Counted from the first letter of the stretch, positions 18,486-28,117 are shown. The stretch is DNA of 64,000 nucleotides from Solirubrobacterales bacterium (GCA_947474595.1 CANJIV010000006.1:62001-126000), one strand, 5' to 3'. Program-made: numbers and translations. The notes: generated from the sequence alone by a model not told the origin.

Positions 18486-19760
18486 ATGATTGAGCGCTAC
18501 ACCCGCCCTGAGTTGGGCCAGATTTGGACCGACGAGGCCCGCATGGAGATGTGGCGCAAGGTCGAAGTTGCCGCTTGCGAAGAGATGGACGGCCCGACGC
18601 CCGCCGATCTGGATGCGATCCGCGCGGCGACCTTCACCGTTGAGGCTGTCAACGAACGTGAGCGGGTCACCGATCACGATGTCGCAGCCTTCGTCGACGT
18701 TCTTTCGGCTTCGGCCGGAGAGGCCGGGCGCTGGATTCATTTCGGGTTGACCTCTAGCGATGTTCTAGATACCGCCCTAGCGCTGCAACTGACCGCGGCT
18801 GGCAAGGTGATCGTTGCGGGGGCGAGCGAACTCGTGACCGCTTACGCCGAGCGCGCCCATCAGTATCGCGACGCGATCTGTGTCGGCCGTACGCACGGCG
18901 TCCACGCTGAGCCGACAACCTTCGGGATCAAGCTGGCCGGTTTTGCGTTGGAGGCCCAGCGCAATCATGAGCGGTTGCAGCGTGGCTTTGAGCAGGTTCG
19001 AGTCGGCGCGATATCAGGTGCCGTGGGTACCTACGCGGCCAACGGACCGGACTTTGAGGCGCGCGTGCTGGCGCGGCTAGGGCTCGAGGCCGAGCCGGTT
19101 TCGACTCAAGTTGTCGCCCGTGACCGCCACGCCCAACTACTTAGCGCGATCTCTCTGGCCGGTGCTGGGATGGAGCGCTTTGGAACTGAGGTGCGTCACC
19201 TTGCGCGCACCGAGGTAGGCGAGGTTCAAGAGCCATTTCGTAGTGGTCAGAAGGGCTCCAGCGCAATGCCCCACAAACGCAACCCGATCACTGCCGAGCG
19301 CATCAGCGGTCTAGCGCGCGTGCTGCGTGCAAATGCTCAGGCCGGGGTCGAGAACGTCGCCCTTTGGCATGAGCGTGACATCTCGCACTCCAGTGTTGAG
19401 CGGGTCATTCTGCCCGACTCGACGATCCTCATTGACTACGTTGGACAGCTGACCCTGCGTGTGGTTGCAGGGATGACCGTAGACACCGATCGGATGCTCG
19501 CCAATCTCGATGCGACCTGTGGCGCTCTCTTTTCTCAACGTCTCCTGCTTGGGCTGATTGAGGGCGGGATGGTCCGCGATGAGGCCTACCGGATCGTCCA
19601 ACGTGACGCTCAGCGCGCTCTAGACGAGCAGCGGCCCCTACGTGAGTTGATCGCAGCCGAACCGGCAGCGGCCGATCTCGATCTTGACTCAATCTTTGAT
19701 TACGGATGGTTCATCCGTCACACCGACGCGATCTTTGAACGCCTCGACGCTCTCCTGTAG
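18486..19760 (+). CDS. purB: Adenylosuccinate lyase
   Basis: Catalyses two fumarate-releasing steps: SAICAR to AICAR, and adenylosuccinate to AMP. The fumarase-superfamily signature GSSAMPHKRNPITAE is near residues 255-270, and GRTHGVHAEPTTFG holds the other active-site His. The N-terminus MIERYTRPELGQIWTDEAR is characteristic. I chose ATG 18486, ten bases after the purE stop; the longer frame from 18423 would overlap purE and adds a non-family segment. 424 residues, normal length. Confidence 0.96.
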   Translation: MIERYTRPELGQIWTDEARMEMWRKVEVAACEEMDGPTPADLDAIRAATFTVEAVNERERVTDHDVAAFVDVLSASAGEAGRWIHFGLTSSDVLDTALALQLTAAGKVIVAGASELVTAYAERAHQYRDAICVGRTHGVHAEPTTFGIKLAGFALEAQRNHERLQRGFEQVRVGAISGAVGTYAANGPDFEARVLARLGLEAEPVSTQVVARDRHAQLLSAISLAGAGMERFGTEVRHLARTEVGEVQEPFRSGQKGSSAMPHKRNPITAERISGLARVLRANAQAGVENVALWHERDISHSSVERVILPDSTILIDYVGQLTLRVVAGMTVDTDRMLANLDATCGALFSQRLLLGLIEGGMVRDEAYRIVQRDAQRALDEQRPLRELIAAEPAAADLDLDSIFDYGWFIRHTDAIFERLDALL

Positions 19761-19799
19761 ATCTGGCCTACGTCCGGGCTAGACGGCAAACTACCGTCG

Positions 19800-20009
19800 A
19801 TGGATGGTGGAGACCTTAAGACAGCAGGCACCGGCGATGCATTCGTGATCGCCGCCCAGCGACTGAAGGCTCAGAGCCCTGCCCAGGAGGACAGGCCATC
19901 GTCGCGCGAGCAGCTAGACGTAGCGCTTGCCTCGCTTGATGAGGCCGAGATCGAGATCCGCCGAGCGCGCGAAGGACTCGCCGCCGCGCTCGATCCAGTC
20001 CGTCTCTAA
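19800..20009 (+). CDS. Small hypothetical protein between purB and purC
   Basis: A 69-residue frame in the 285-base space between purB and purC, same strand. Composition is charged and helical (ALASLDEAEIEIRRAREGL could form an amphipathic or coiled-coil helix), with no membrane segment, Cys pair or recognised motif. Third-position G/C bias looks like that of neighbouring genes, which favours a real gene. It ends 37 bases before the purC start. I do not recognise the family and give no function. Confidence 0.45.
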   Translation: MDGGDLKTAGTGDAFVIAAQRLKAQSPAQEDRPSSREQLDVALASLDEAEIEIRRAREGLAAALDPVRL

Positions 20010-20046
20010 CGGCCAGCGCGCCGCCCGCATTGCTAGCATCACAGCG

Positions 20047-20925
20047 GTGACCGACGCACTCGACCTTCCCCTCATCCAAACCGGGAAAGTCCGTGATATG
20101 TATGACCTCGGGGAGTCGCTGCTGATGGTTGCCTCCGATCGCATCTCAACTTATGATGCCGTCCATCCGACCCTGATCCCTGACAAAGGGAAGGTTCTTA
20201 CGGGGCTCTCGGTCTTCTGGTTTGAGCGCACCGCCGAGATCGTTAGCAACCATCTGATATCTGCCACTGACGACGTCCCCGACCAGGTGCGTGGACGCGC
20301 TTTGGCGGTGAAGAAGCTCGAAATGGTGGCTGTTGAATGTGTCGTGCGCGGCTACATCACCGGCTCGGGGTGGACCGAGTATCAGCGCGAGGGATCGGTC
20401 TGTGGAATCGCTTTACCCAGCGGTCTAGAGGAGTCCCAGCAGCTTGGCGAGCCTATCTTTACCCCTGCCACCAAGGCCGAGCTTGGCGACCACGACGAGA
20501 ACGTCTCCTTCGAGCGAGCGGTCTCTGTGATCGGCGATCGCGCTTTGATGGAGCGTCTACGCGATGTTTCGATTGCGCTCTACAAGCACGGCGCGGCTTA
20601 CGCGCTTGAGCGCGGCATCATCTTGGCCGACACGAAGTTTGAGTTCGGTGTCGACGCCGATGGAGTGCTGACGATCGGTGACGAGATGCTGACTCCAGAC
20701 TCCTCTCGTTTCTGGCCGGCTGAAGGCTATAAGCCAGGCCGCGCTCAACCGAGTTTTGACAAACAGTACGCGCGCGATTGGGCTTCGGGGAGTGGATGGG
20801 ATAAGTCCCCGCCCGCCCCGACGCTCCCCGATGACGTCGTCTCGGTGACACGAGAGAAGTACATCCAGGCGTATGAATTGATCGCCGGCGAACCGTTCTC
20901 AGCTTGGCTTGAGCGTGTCGCCTGA
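20047..20925 (+). CDS. purC: Phosphoribosylaminoimidazole-succinocarboxamide synthase
   Basis: ATP-dependent joining of aspartate to CAIR, giving SAICAR. Seen: LIQTGKVRDMYDLGESLLMV near the start, ASDRISTYDAVHPTLIPDKG, VRGYITGSGWTEYQ, LADTKFEFGVD (PurC signature) and a C-terminal SREKYIQAYELI-type helix (TREKYIQAYELIAGEPF). The best start is GTG at 20047 (292 residues); the longer frame from 19927 would include a 40-residue non-family leader and overlap the small ORF upstream. The stop shares one base with the purS ATG (TGATG). Confidence 0.95.
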   Translation: MTDALDLPLIQTGKVRDMYDLGESLLMVASDRISTYDAVHPTLIPDKGKVLTGLSVFWFERTAEIVSNHLISATDDVPDQVRGRALAVKKLEMVAVECVVRGYITGSGWTEYQREGSVCGIALPSGLEESQQLGEPIFTPATKAELGDHDENVSFERAVSVIGDRALMERLRDVSIALYKHGAAYALERGIILADTKFEFGVDADGVLTIGDEMLTPDSSRFWPAEGYKPGRAQPSFDKQYARDWASGSGWDKSPPAPTLPDDVVSVTREKYIQAYELIAGEPFSAWLERVA

Positions 20926-21170
20926 TGCGCGCACGAATCCTGATCCGCCCAAAGGCGGCGATCCTCGATCCTCAAGGCCAGACGGTCCAACGCGCACTGG
21001 CAGCGCTGGGCTTTGACGGTGTTGCCAACGTCCACGTCGGCCGCTTGATCGAGCTCGATGTTGACGACCCAGCTCAGCTTGAGGCGATGTGCGAGACGTT
21101 GCTGGCAAATCCGCTGATTGAAGAGTACGAGATCGTCTCGGACCCCTCCGGCGACCCCACTACACCGTGA
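20925..21170 (+). CDS. purS: Phosphoribosylformylglycinamidine synthase, PurS subunit
   Basis: An 81-residue structural subunit of the three-part FGAM synthase (PurS-PurQ-PurL), needed to bring glutaminase and synthetase together. Seen: RILIRPKAAILDPQGQTVQR, then LGFDGVANVHVGRLIELDV and a C-terminal ETLLANPLIEEYEI, all typical. It overlaps purC by one base and purQ by four, so the subunits are translationally coupled. Presence of PurS means the organism uses the small PurL type, which the downstream gene confirms. Confidence 0.94.
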   Translation: MRARILIRPKAAILDPQGQTVQRALAALGFDGVANVHVGRLIELDVDDPAQLEAMCETLLANPLIEEYEIVSDPSGDPTTP

Positions 21171-21847
21171 AGACCGGCGTTGTTCGCTTCCCCGGAACCT
21201 GCGATGAGGTCGACGCACAGCTGGCAGCGGCGATGGTTGGCGACACCGTGATTCTCTGGCACGGTGACCGTGATCTCCAAGGTGTTGACGCGATCATCGT
21301 CCCAGGCGGCTTCTCTTACGGAGATCATCTGCGCGTCGGGGCGATCGCCCGTTTCGCGCCGATGATGGAGTCCGTGGCGGCCTTCGCCCGCGATGGCGGG
21401 CCGGTTCTTGGGATCTGCAACGGCTTTCAGATTCTCTGTGAGGCGGGACTGCTGCCCGGAGCACTGCTGCCGAACGTGTCGCTGCGCTTCATCTGTCGTC
21501 AGGTCGATCTCGACGTAGCTAACACGGCCACTGCCTTTACCCGCGCTTGCGTGCCTGGTGCCAAGCTCTCGATTCCGATCAAGCACACGACGGGTCGCTA
21601 CTACGCCCCCGAAGCCACGCTCGACGCGCTCGAGGCCGACGGTCAGGTCATCTTGCGTTACGCCCCAGGCCACAATCCAAACGGTTCGCAGCGCGATATC
21701 GCAGGCGTAATTAACGATCGCGGCAACGTCTGCGGATTGATGCCACACCCTGAGCACGCCGTTGATGACCTAACGGGATCTAGCGATGGCCTGAGGCTCT
21801 TTGAATCGATGCGCGATCACGTCGCGGATGCCAGCGTTGTCGCCTGA
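21167..21847 (+). CDS. purQ: Phosphoribosylformylglycinamidine synthase, PurQ glutaminase subunit
   Basis: Class I glutamine amidotransferase that supplies ammonia to PurL. The nucleophile Cys is in GPVLGICNGFQILCEAG and the His/Glu pair in LMPHPEHAVDD; PGGFSYGDHLRVGAIA forms the oxyanion region. 226 residues, normal. It starts with GTG at 21167 in a four-base GTGA overlap with purS, and its end overlaps the start of purL. Everything expected for an active glutaminase is present. Confidence 0.96.
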   Translation: MKTGVVRFPGTCDEVDAQLAAAMVGDTVILWHGDRDLQGVDAIIVPGGFSYGDHLRVGAIARFAPMMESVAAFARDGGPVLGICNGFQILCEAGLLPGALLPNVSLRFICRQVDLDVANTATAFTRACVPGAKLSIPIKHTTGRYYAPEATLDALEADGQVILRYAPGHNPNGSQRDIAGVINDRGNVCGLMPHPEHAVDDLTGSSDGLRLFESMRDHVADASVVA

Positions 21848-24038
21848 GCAATCATCTCCTTCGGCTCACCGCGCGCTCGGTCTCACCGACGCTGAGTTCG
21901 CTCTCATCATCGAGAAGATGGGACGAGAGCCCAATGTCGTCGAGCTAGCGATGTTCTCCTTGCTGTGGAGTGAGCACTGCGCCTACAAGCACTCCAAGAA
22001 GCTCCTTGGACTGTTGCCAACCGAAGGTCCCAAGGTGCTGATGGGCCCCGGCGAGAATGCTGGAGCAGTCGATATCGGCGGCGGCTTAGCGCTTGCTTTC
22101 AAGGTTGAATCTCACAACCACCCAAGTGCCGTGGAGCCATTTCAGGGCGCCGCGACCGGAGTCGGCGGCATTCTGCGCGACATCTTTGCCGTCGGTGCTC
22201 GGCCGATCGCAATTCTCGATTCGCTGCGCTTTGGTGAGCCGACTTCGCCGAGGTCGCGTTATCTGCTCGAACGAGCCGTTGCCGGCATCGGTCACTACGG
22301 AAATTCGATCGGTGTAGCGACGATCGGTGGTGAGGTCTACTTCGAGGGCCCCTACGAGCAGAACTGTCTAATCAATGCGATGGCTCTGGGGATCGCCGAT
22401 CGCGACAAACTGATCCGCTCGGCAGCAGCGGGCGTCGGCAACATCGTGATTCTTTTCGGTGCGCTAACTGGCCGCGACGGCATCGGCGGTGCATCAGTTT
22501 TAGCGAGCGCAGAGCTCGATGAGGCCGATCAGTCAAAGCGACCATCAGTCCAGATTGGCGATCCATTTGAGGAGAAGAAGCTTCTCGAATGTTCGCTGGA
22601 CCTGCTCGACCGCGAGCTGCTGGTCGCCCTACAAGACCTCGGCGCGGCCGGTCTGACCTCTTCAGCATCGGAGATGGCTAGCAAGGGGGAGGTGGGGATC
22701 GACATCGATGTAGCCCGCGTGCCACTGCGCGAGGCCGACATGGAGCCGTTCGAGATTATGGTCTCTGAGTCACAAGAGCGGATGCTCTGCGTTGTTGAGC
22801 CAGCGCGAGTCGACGAGGTCCTCGCAGTCTGCGCGCACTGGGAGGTCAACGCGACGGCGATCGGCGAGGTAACCGAGCGACGGTTCATGCGGATCTTGGT
22901 CGGCGATGTTGTTGTCGGCGATGTTGCAGTCGAGGCCTTAGTTGATGACTGCCCGCTATATGACCTTTCGCCTCAGGAGCCCTCCCATCCAATCTACCCC
23001 GCACCGCCACGCACGCTTGACTCCCAAGATCCACAAGAGATTCTCGTCGCACTGTTGGCGTGCGCGAACATCGCTTCGCGGCGGGCGATCTTTGAGCAGT
23101 ACGACTGTCTGGTGCAGTCACGTACAGTGCGCCGACCGGAGCAAGCCGACGCTGCTGTCCTGGTTCTTCCCGGCGGCTCTGCGATTGCGGTCTCAATTGA
23201 CTGCAACGGCCGTCGCGTCGCCTGCGACCCCTACCGCGGTGCGATTGAGGCTGTCTTGGAGTGCGCGGCCAACCTCGCTTGCGTCGGGGCCCAGCCGCTG
23301 GGTCTCACTAACTGCTTGAACTTCGGTAACCCCGAGAAGCCCCACATCGCATGGCAGCTGACGCGTTCGATCGAGGGGCTGGCCGCCGCCTGTGCCGCCG
23401 TTGGAGCGCCGGTCGTCGGAGGCAACGTTTCGCTCTACAACGAAGGCAACGAGGGGCCGATCTATCCAACGCCGGTCGTAGGGATAGTTGGGGAGCTGCC
23501 CAGCGCTGGTGGCGCCGGTCGCCTTGGCTTTGCCCGTGAGGGTGATGTGATCGCCCTAGTGGGAGCCTTCGATCCGACCTTGCCGGGCTCGGAGCTGGCC
23601 AAGCTATACGGGCAGGAGCTGCCGCAGGGACTGCCTAATAGTCCGACGCTTGAGGTCGCTGCGGCGGCGATTGAGGCTCTGCGTGAGGCCGTTCGCGCCG
23701 GCGGGCTCGCTAGCGCCCACGACATCGCCGAAGGTGGCTTTGGAGTCGCGCTCGCCGAGTGCTGTTTGGCCTCAGCGATTGGCGCTCGGATCGATTGCGG
23801 GCCTGCTGTCGGTGACGGTGACGATCTTCGCGCTCTCTTTGGCGAGAGCGCTGCTGGCTTCATCGTCTCGGGCCCGATCGCTGCGATCGAAGCTTTGCCC
23901 GAGGTCTTGGCCGCTCGCCTGTGCGGCGAGGTCGGCGGCGACCGTTTGACTATTACGGTTGGCGCCGCCCAGATCGACGTCGCCCTGGGTGATCTACACG
24001 CTGCTTGGTCACAAGGCCTAGCGAGCGCGACGGCCTAG
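21828..24038 (+). CDS. purL: Phosphoribosylformylglycinamidine synthase, PurL synthetase subunit
   Basis: Converts FGAR to FGAM using ATP and ammonia from PurQ. Small-type PurL of about 736 residues: LGLTDAEFALIIEKMGREPN at the start, MFSLLWSEHCAYKHSKK (family hallmark), KVESHNHPSAVEPFQGAATG, QDLGAAGLTSSASEMASKG and, in the second half, CVGAQPLGLTNCLNFGNPEK and APVVGGNVSLYNEG. I chose ATG 21828, which overlaps purQ by 20 bases; a start at 21801 is less likely. Together with purS and purQ it forms the complete complex. Confidence 0.96.
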   Translation: MPALSPEQSSPSAHRALGLTDAEFALIIEKMGREPNVVELAMFSLLWSEHCAYKHSKKLLGLLPTEGPKVLMGPGENAGAVDIGGGLALAFKVESHNHPSAVEPFQGAATGVGGILRDIFAVGARPIAILDSLRFGEPTSPRSRYLLERAVAGIGHYGNSIGVATIGGEVYFEGPYEQNCLINAMALGIADRDKLIRSAAAGVGNIVILFGALTGRDGIGGASVLASAELDEADQSKRPSVQIGDPFEEKKLLECSLDLLDRELLVALQDLGAAGLTSSASEMASKGEVGIDIDVARVPLREADMEPFEIMVSESQERMLCVVEPARVDEVLAVCAHWEVNATAIGEVTERRFMRILVGDVVVGDVAVEALVDDCPLYDLSPQEPSHPIYPAPPRTLDSQDPQEILVALLACANIASRRAIFEQYDCLVQSRTVRRPEQADAAVLVLPGGSAIAVSIDCNGRRVACDPYRGAIEAVLECAANLACVGAQPLGLTNCLNFGNPEKPHIAWQLTRSIEGLAAACAAVGAPVVGGNVSLYNEGNEGPIYPTPVVGIVGELPSAGGAGRLGFAREGDVIALVGAFDPTLPGSELAKLYGQELPQGLPNSPTLEVAAAAIEALREAVRAGGLASAHDIAEGGFGVALAECCLASAIGARIDCGPAVGDGDDLRALFGESAAGFIVSGPIAAIEALPEVLAARLCGEVGGDRLTITVGAAQIDVALGDLHAAWSQGLASATA

Positions 24039-24135
24039 CCGATGACCCCTAAATCTGATCCCCCGCCCACGCTGGTAGGCTTGAGGAGCACCAACGGTCT
24101 CGGGGCATTACCGCCTTGGCCGGTGCGCTTTCTTC

Positions 24136-25569
24136 ATGGATGACCTCATCGATCAGCGTGATGGTCCGCGCGACGAGTGCGGTGTTTTCGGCATTTATGG
24201 TCCGGAGCATGATGTGCATAAACTCGCGTACTTCGCGCTCTACGCACTTCAGCACCGCGGCCAAGAGTCAGCGGGGATCGCCAGCGTCCAAAACGGCCAC
24301 ATAATGACCGTGCGCGATCTTGGCTTAGTCAACCAAGTCTTCAATGAGCAGAACCTAAATGCGTTGGCCGGCGACCAGGCGATTGGTCACGTGCGCTACT
24401 CAACGACCGGCTCGAGCGCATGGGAGAACGCCCAACCAGTCCATCGCTCCGATACGCGTGAGCTCGCACTGGCTCACAACGGAAACCTCATCAACGCTGT
24501 CGAGCTTCATAGTGAACTGCGCGAGCGCGGTGTCGCCTTCCGCTCGACCTCTGACTCAGAGATCATCGCTGCGCTGCTCTCAACCCATCCTGCCCAGACG
24601 ATGGAAGAGGCCATCGCTGATGTCCTGCCGCGCTTACAGGGTGCCTTCTCCACAGTCGTAATGACCCGCGATGGTGTCTATGCGTTCCGCGATCCACACG
24701 GACTGCGGCCGCTTTCGATTGGCCAGATCGGTGACCGATTCTGCTTCGCCTCAGAGACCTGTGCCCTAGACCTGATTGGCGCCTCACACTTACGCGACGT
24801 AGTCCCAGGAGAGGTCGTCTCGCTCGACGCTAAAGGCATGCGTTCTAGGCAGGTGGTGGAGGGAGCACGACAGGCATTCTGCGTCTTCGAGCACATCTAC
24901 TTTGCGCGCCCGGACTCGAAGCTAGAGGGAAACCGCACGCAGGTCTCTCGCCGCAAGATGGGTGAGATTCTCTGGCGCGAGTCACCGGTTGATGCCGACG
25001 TAGTGATCCCGGTCCCCGACTCCGGAAGTCCGGCAGCCGCAGGTTACTCAAAGGCATCAGGGATTCCGCGTGATGATGGCTTAGTCAAGAACCGCTATGT
25101 AGCCCGGACGTTTATCCAGCCCGGTCAAGAGTTACGCAAACAGGGATTGCGACTCAAGTTCAATCCGATGCCAGAGGTCGTGGGCGGTAAGAAGATTGTG
25201 GTCGTCGACGACTCGATCGTCCGCGGCAACACCACCCGCCAGATCGTCGCGATGTTGCGCGATGCTGGGGCGGCCGAGGTGCACATGCGTATTTCGGCTC
25301 CCCCGATCCGCTTTCCCTGCCACTACGGAATCGACATGTCGACGAGCACCGAGATGGTCGCTCACGGGCGTACGATCGAGGAGATCGCTGCGGAGCTCAA
25401 CTGCGATTCGCTCGCCTATCTTTCGCTCGAAGGGGTCTACGAGGCGATCCGCTCTACTCGCTCGACCCACTGTGACGCTTGCTTTACCGGCGAGTACCCG
25501 CTCGCTGATACAGATCAGGCAAAAGGTAAGTTCGCGTTGGAGTCCGGTCTTCCCCTCGTACGCGCCTGA
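24136..25569 (+). CDS. purF: Amidophosphoribosyltransferase
   Basis: First committed step of purine synthesis: transfers glutamine ammonia to PRPP. The Ntn-type catalytic Cys is in DECGVFGIYGP at residue 15, so a short propeptide must be removed. ALQHRGQESAGIAS and VRYSTTG are glutaminase motifs; the PRPP loop is VVVDDSIVRGNTTRQIV. Cys residues in FCVFEHIYFARPDS, CHYGIDMS and HCDACFTG match the four ligands of the Bacillus-type [4Fe-4S] cluster, so this is probably the oxygen-sensitive Fe-S form. The expected partner purM does not follow; recQ does. Confidence 0.96.
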   Translation: MDDLIDQRDGPRDECGVFGIYGPEHDVHKLAYFALYALQHRGQESAGIASVQNGHIMTVRDLGLVNQVFNEQNLNALAGDQAIGHVRYSTTGSSAWENAQPVHRSDTRELALAHNGNLINAVELHSELRERGVAFRSTSDSEIIAALLSTHPAQTMEEAIADVLPRLQGAFSTVVMTRDGVYAFRDPHGLRPLSIGQIGDRFCFASETCALDLIGASHLRDVVPGEVVSLDAKGMRSRQVVEGARQAFCVFEHIYFARPDSKLEGNRTQVSRRKMGEILWRESPVDADVVIPVPDSGSPAAAGYSKASGIPRDDGLVKNRYVARTFIQPGQELRKQGLRLKFNPMPEVVGGKKIVVVDDSIVRGNTTRQIVAMLRDAGAAEVHMRISAPPIRFPCHYGIDMSTSTEMVAHGRTIEEIAAELNCDSLAYLSLEGVYEAIRSTRSTHCDACFTGEYPLADTDQAKGKFALESGLPLVRA

Positions 25570-25652
25570 GGGCGCCCCGACGCTGCTGCGAAATAGCTCC
25601 CCTAAGCCAAGCTTCAACTGTTCAGCCGCATTCGCCGCTACGGTCACCTCGT

Positions 25653-27476
25653 ATGGATCTTGACGCTTCGCTTCATCGTCACTTCGGTTTCCCGGCATTT
25701 CGCCCCGGTCAGCGCGAGGCGTGCGAGGCCGCTTTGGCCGGCCGCGATGTTCTCGTCGTGATGCCAACCGGTTCAGGCAAGTCGCTCTGCTACCAACTCC
25801 CAGCCTTAATCCGCGACGACTTGACGGTTGTCGTCTCGCCGCTGGTCTCGTTAATGCAGGATCAGGTTGAAAGCCTCGAGTCGGCGGTCCCTGGCGCGGC
25901 GGCTTTGATCAACGCCCAGCAGGAGTCAGCCGTCAACCGAGACGTTCTAGACCGCGCCGTTAGTGGCGATCTGAGCTTGCTTTACGTCGCACCGGAGCGG
26001 TTTTCTTCCCCCGGCTTTGTTGAGAAGCTTGCCCAAGCGCGGGTCGGACTCTTCGTCGTCGATGAGGCCCACTGCGTCTCTGAGTGGGGCCACGACTTCC
26101 GCCCTGACTACTTCCGCCTGGGCGATGCGGCTCGCTACCTTAAGGCAGAGGCGATTGTTGGCACCACGGCGACCGCGACACCGCGCGTCGCCGACGACAT
26201 CTCCAAGCGCTTAGGCCTCTCTGAGCCAGTGCGTGTCGCTACTGGCTTTGACCGCCCGACACTCTCCTTCGTAGTTGTGCCCTGCCGCAACCAAGCTGAA
26301 TCGCGCCAGCGCATAGCCGCCGTCCTCTGCGACCCCGACGCTTTGCCGGCGATCGTCTACGCAGGTACGCGCAACGCATGTCGCGATCTGTCGAGCGACC
26401 TGCGCTCTGATCTCGGCCAAGAGGTTGCCGCCTACCACGCAGGTTTGGGTAGAGAGGAGCGAGCAGATACCCAACGCCGCTTCATGGCTGGCGACGTCAA
26501 CGTGATTGTCGCCACCAACGCCTTCGGCATGGGCGTCGACAAGGCCGATGTGCGTACGGTGATTCACGCCACCGTTCCCGGCTCGGTCGAGGCCTACTAT
26601 CAAGAGGCAGGGAGAGCCGGCCGTGACGGTAAGCCGGCTCGCGCGCTGCTATTCGCCCAAGCCAAAGACAAGGGGCTCCACGTCTTCTTTATCGAGAAGG
26701 CAAAGCTCGAGGACGCAAGCTTTGGCCGCGTGGCAGCGGTTCTAGCCAAGAATTGCGCGGGTAGCGAGGGTGACCGCTACCAAATCGCGACTACAGAGTT
26801 GGCGAGCGCGGCCGGTGTCGACGGCGACGGTGTCCGAGCGATTATCGGCCACCTTAACCGCGCCGGCGTCCTACGTCCTGCGCCATCAAACATCGACGAG
26901 ATAGCCGGTCGTCTGATCGCTGCGTTTGATGGCGCGGCTCTGGCGCGTTGTCGTACGGCTGCCGCAGAGGCTCAACGATCGCGTTGGTCGCAGTACCGTG
27001 CGGTCTGGACTTTCGTGGAGTCAACCACCTGCCGGCGCAAGGCGATTCTGAGGCATTTCGGCGACCAAACCGAACCCGCGCCGACGGTCGCCTGCTGTGA
27101 CGTCTGCGACCCATTGCTGATCCCAGCTGCCCCACCTGTGGCCCTCGTTGCGACCAGCTCAAGTACTCATTCGGCTCGCCAACGCGCAAAGAAAGTAGTC
27201 GCCTCGCACGTCGCACACAACCCCGCAGCGCTCGACGCCGCTATCGTCGCGGTCGTGACGACGGCCAAGCCCGGAGTTGGGCGCACAAGAACTGTGGAGA
27301 TCCTGCGTGGCGGGAGGTCCAAAGTGATCCAGAAATACGCCTACGATGGCCTTGCGCCTTACGGGAGTTTCGCCAACCTCTCAAAGGACGATGTACTCAC
27401 GGCAGTCGATGAGTTGATCGCCGCTGGACAGCTACGATCAACCGGCGGCACTTTTCCGAAGCTGGCCGTGCCATGA
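25653..27476 (+). CDS. recQ: RecQ-family ATP-dependent DNA helicase
   Basis: A 3'-5' DNA helicase of recombination and repair. Motif I is MPTGSGKSLCYQLPAL near residues 37-50, motif II VVDEAHCVSEWGHDFRPDY near 135-150, motif VI YYQEAGRAGRDGKPA. A zinc-binding part follows near 450-490 (TCRRKAILRHFGD, then ACCDVCDPL), and a roughly 110-residue C-terminal part that may hold a degenerate RQC/winged-helix region. I see no clear HRDC signature. It is embedded in the purine cluster, and its stop overlaps the purN ATG by four bases, so it is co-translated with purN. Confidence 0.92.
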   Translation: MDLDASLHRHFGFPAFRPGQREACEAALAGRDVLVVMPTGSGKSLCYQLPALIRDDLTVVVSPLVSLMQDQVESLESAVPGAAALINAQQESAVNRDVLDRAVSGDLSLLYVAPERFSSPGFVEKLAQARVGLFVVDEAHCVSEWGHDFRPDYFRLGDAARYLKAEAIVGTTATATPRVADDISKRLGLSEPVRVATGFDRPTLSFVVVPCRNQAESRQRIAAVLCDPDALPAIVYAGTRNACRDLSSDLRSDLGQEVAAYHAGLGREERADTQRRFMAGDVNVIVATNAFGMGVDKADVRTVIHATVPGSVEAYYQEAGRAGRDGKPARALLFAQAKDKGLHVFFIEKAKLEDASFGRVAAVLAKNCAGSEGDRYQIATTELASAAGVDGDGVRAIIGHLNRAGVLRPAPSNIDEIAGRLIAAFDGAALARCRTAAAEAQRSRWSQYRAVWTFVESTTCRRKAILRHFGDQTEPAPTVACCDVCDPLLIPAAPPVALVATSSSTHSARQRAKKVVASHVAHNPAALDAAIVAVVTTAKPGVGRTRTVEILRGGRSKVIQKYAYDGLAPYGSFANLSKDDVLTAVDELIAAGQLRSTGGTFPKLAVP

Positions 27477-28117
27477 CCGCGCTGCGCGTCGCAGTTCTAG
27501 CTTCGGGTAGTGGCACCAACCTTCAGGCGATCCTCGACAACGTTCACGGCCGCGACGGGATCGAGGTCGTCGGTGTGCTCTCAGATCGTCGCGATAGCCA
27601 CGCGTTAGAACGCGCGGCAAAGGCTGGCGTGGAGGCGGCTGCCTTTGACCTGCGCCCAGGCCAGCCCGGTGAAGCCTTTCCTGGCGATCGCCGCGCGCGC
27701 GACAGCGCTATGGCTGCTTGGCTAGTTGAGCGTGAGGTCGGACTCGTCGTTTTGGCTGGCTACATGCAGGTTCTAGACCCTCTCTTTCTAGATCACTTTC
27801 CCCACGCCGTAATTAACGTCCATCCCTCGTTGCTGCCGGCATTTCCTGGCCTAGATGCGATTGGGCAGGCGGTTGCCTACGGTGTTCGAGTCTTCGGGGT
27901 CACCGTACATTTCGTCGATGAGGGTGTTGACAGTGGGCCGGTAATCCTCCAGCGCAGCATCGAGCTAGCGTCGCCGCGCAGCTCAGAACACGTTCACGAC
28001 CTACTCCGACCGATTGAGCACGAGCTACTCACTGATGTGGTCAAACTGATCGCAGCGGGTCGCGTTTCTTTCGATCCCAGCTTCCCGCGTCGCGTCGTAA
28101 TCACAGCGCCAGCCTGA
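27473..28117 (+). CDS. purN: Phosphoribosylglycinamide formyltransferase
   Basis: Transfers formyl from 10-formyl-tetrahydrofolate to GAR. Seen: VLASGSGTNLQAILDNV at the phosphate-binding start, VLAGYMQVLDPLFLDHFP, and the catalytic block NVHPSLLPAFPGLDAIGQA (Asn and His) with the Asp in VDEGVDSGPVILQ. 214 residues, typical. It overlaps recQ by four bases (ATGA). Downstream 161 bases to the next gene hold no recognisable feature. Confidence 0.95.
   Translation: MTALRVAVLASGSGTNLQAILDNVHGRDGIEVVGVLSDRRDSHALERAAKAGVEAAAFDLRPGQPGEAFPGDRRARDSAMAAWLVEREVGLVVLAGYMQVLDPLFLDHFPHAVINVHPSLLPAFPGLDAIGQAVAYGVRVFGVTVHFVDEGVDSGPVILQRSIELASPRSSEHVHDLLRPIEHELLTDVVKLIAAGRVSFDPSFPRRVVITAPA

Noticed and set aside
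19927-20046. Upstream extension of purC
   Set aside because: The added 40 residues have no PurC similarity and overlap the small ORF; GTG 20047 begins the conserved sequence.
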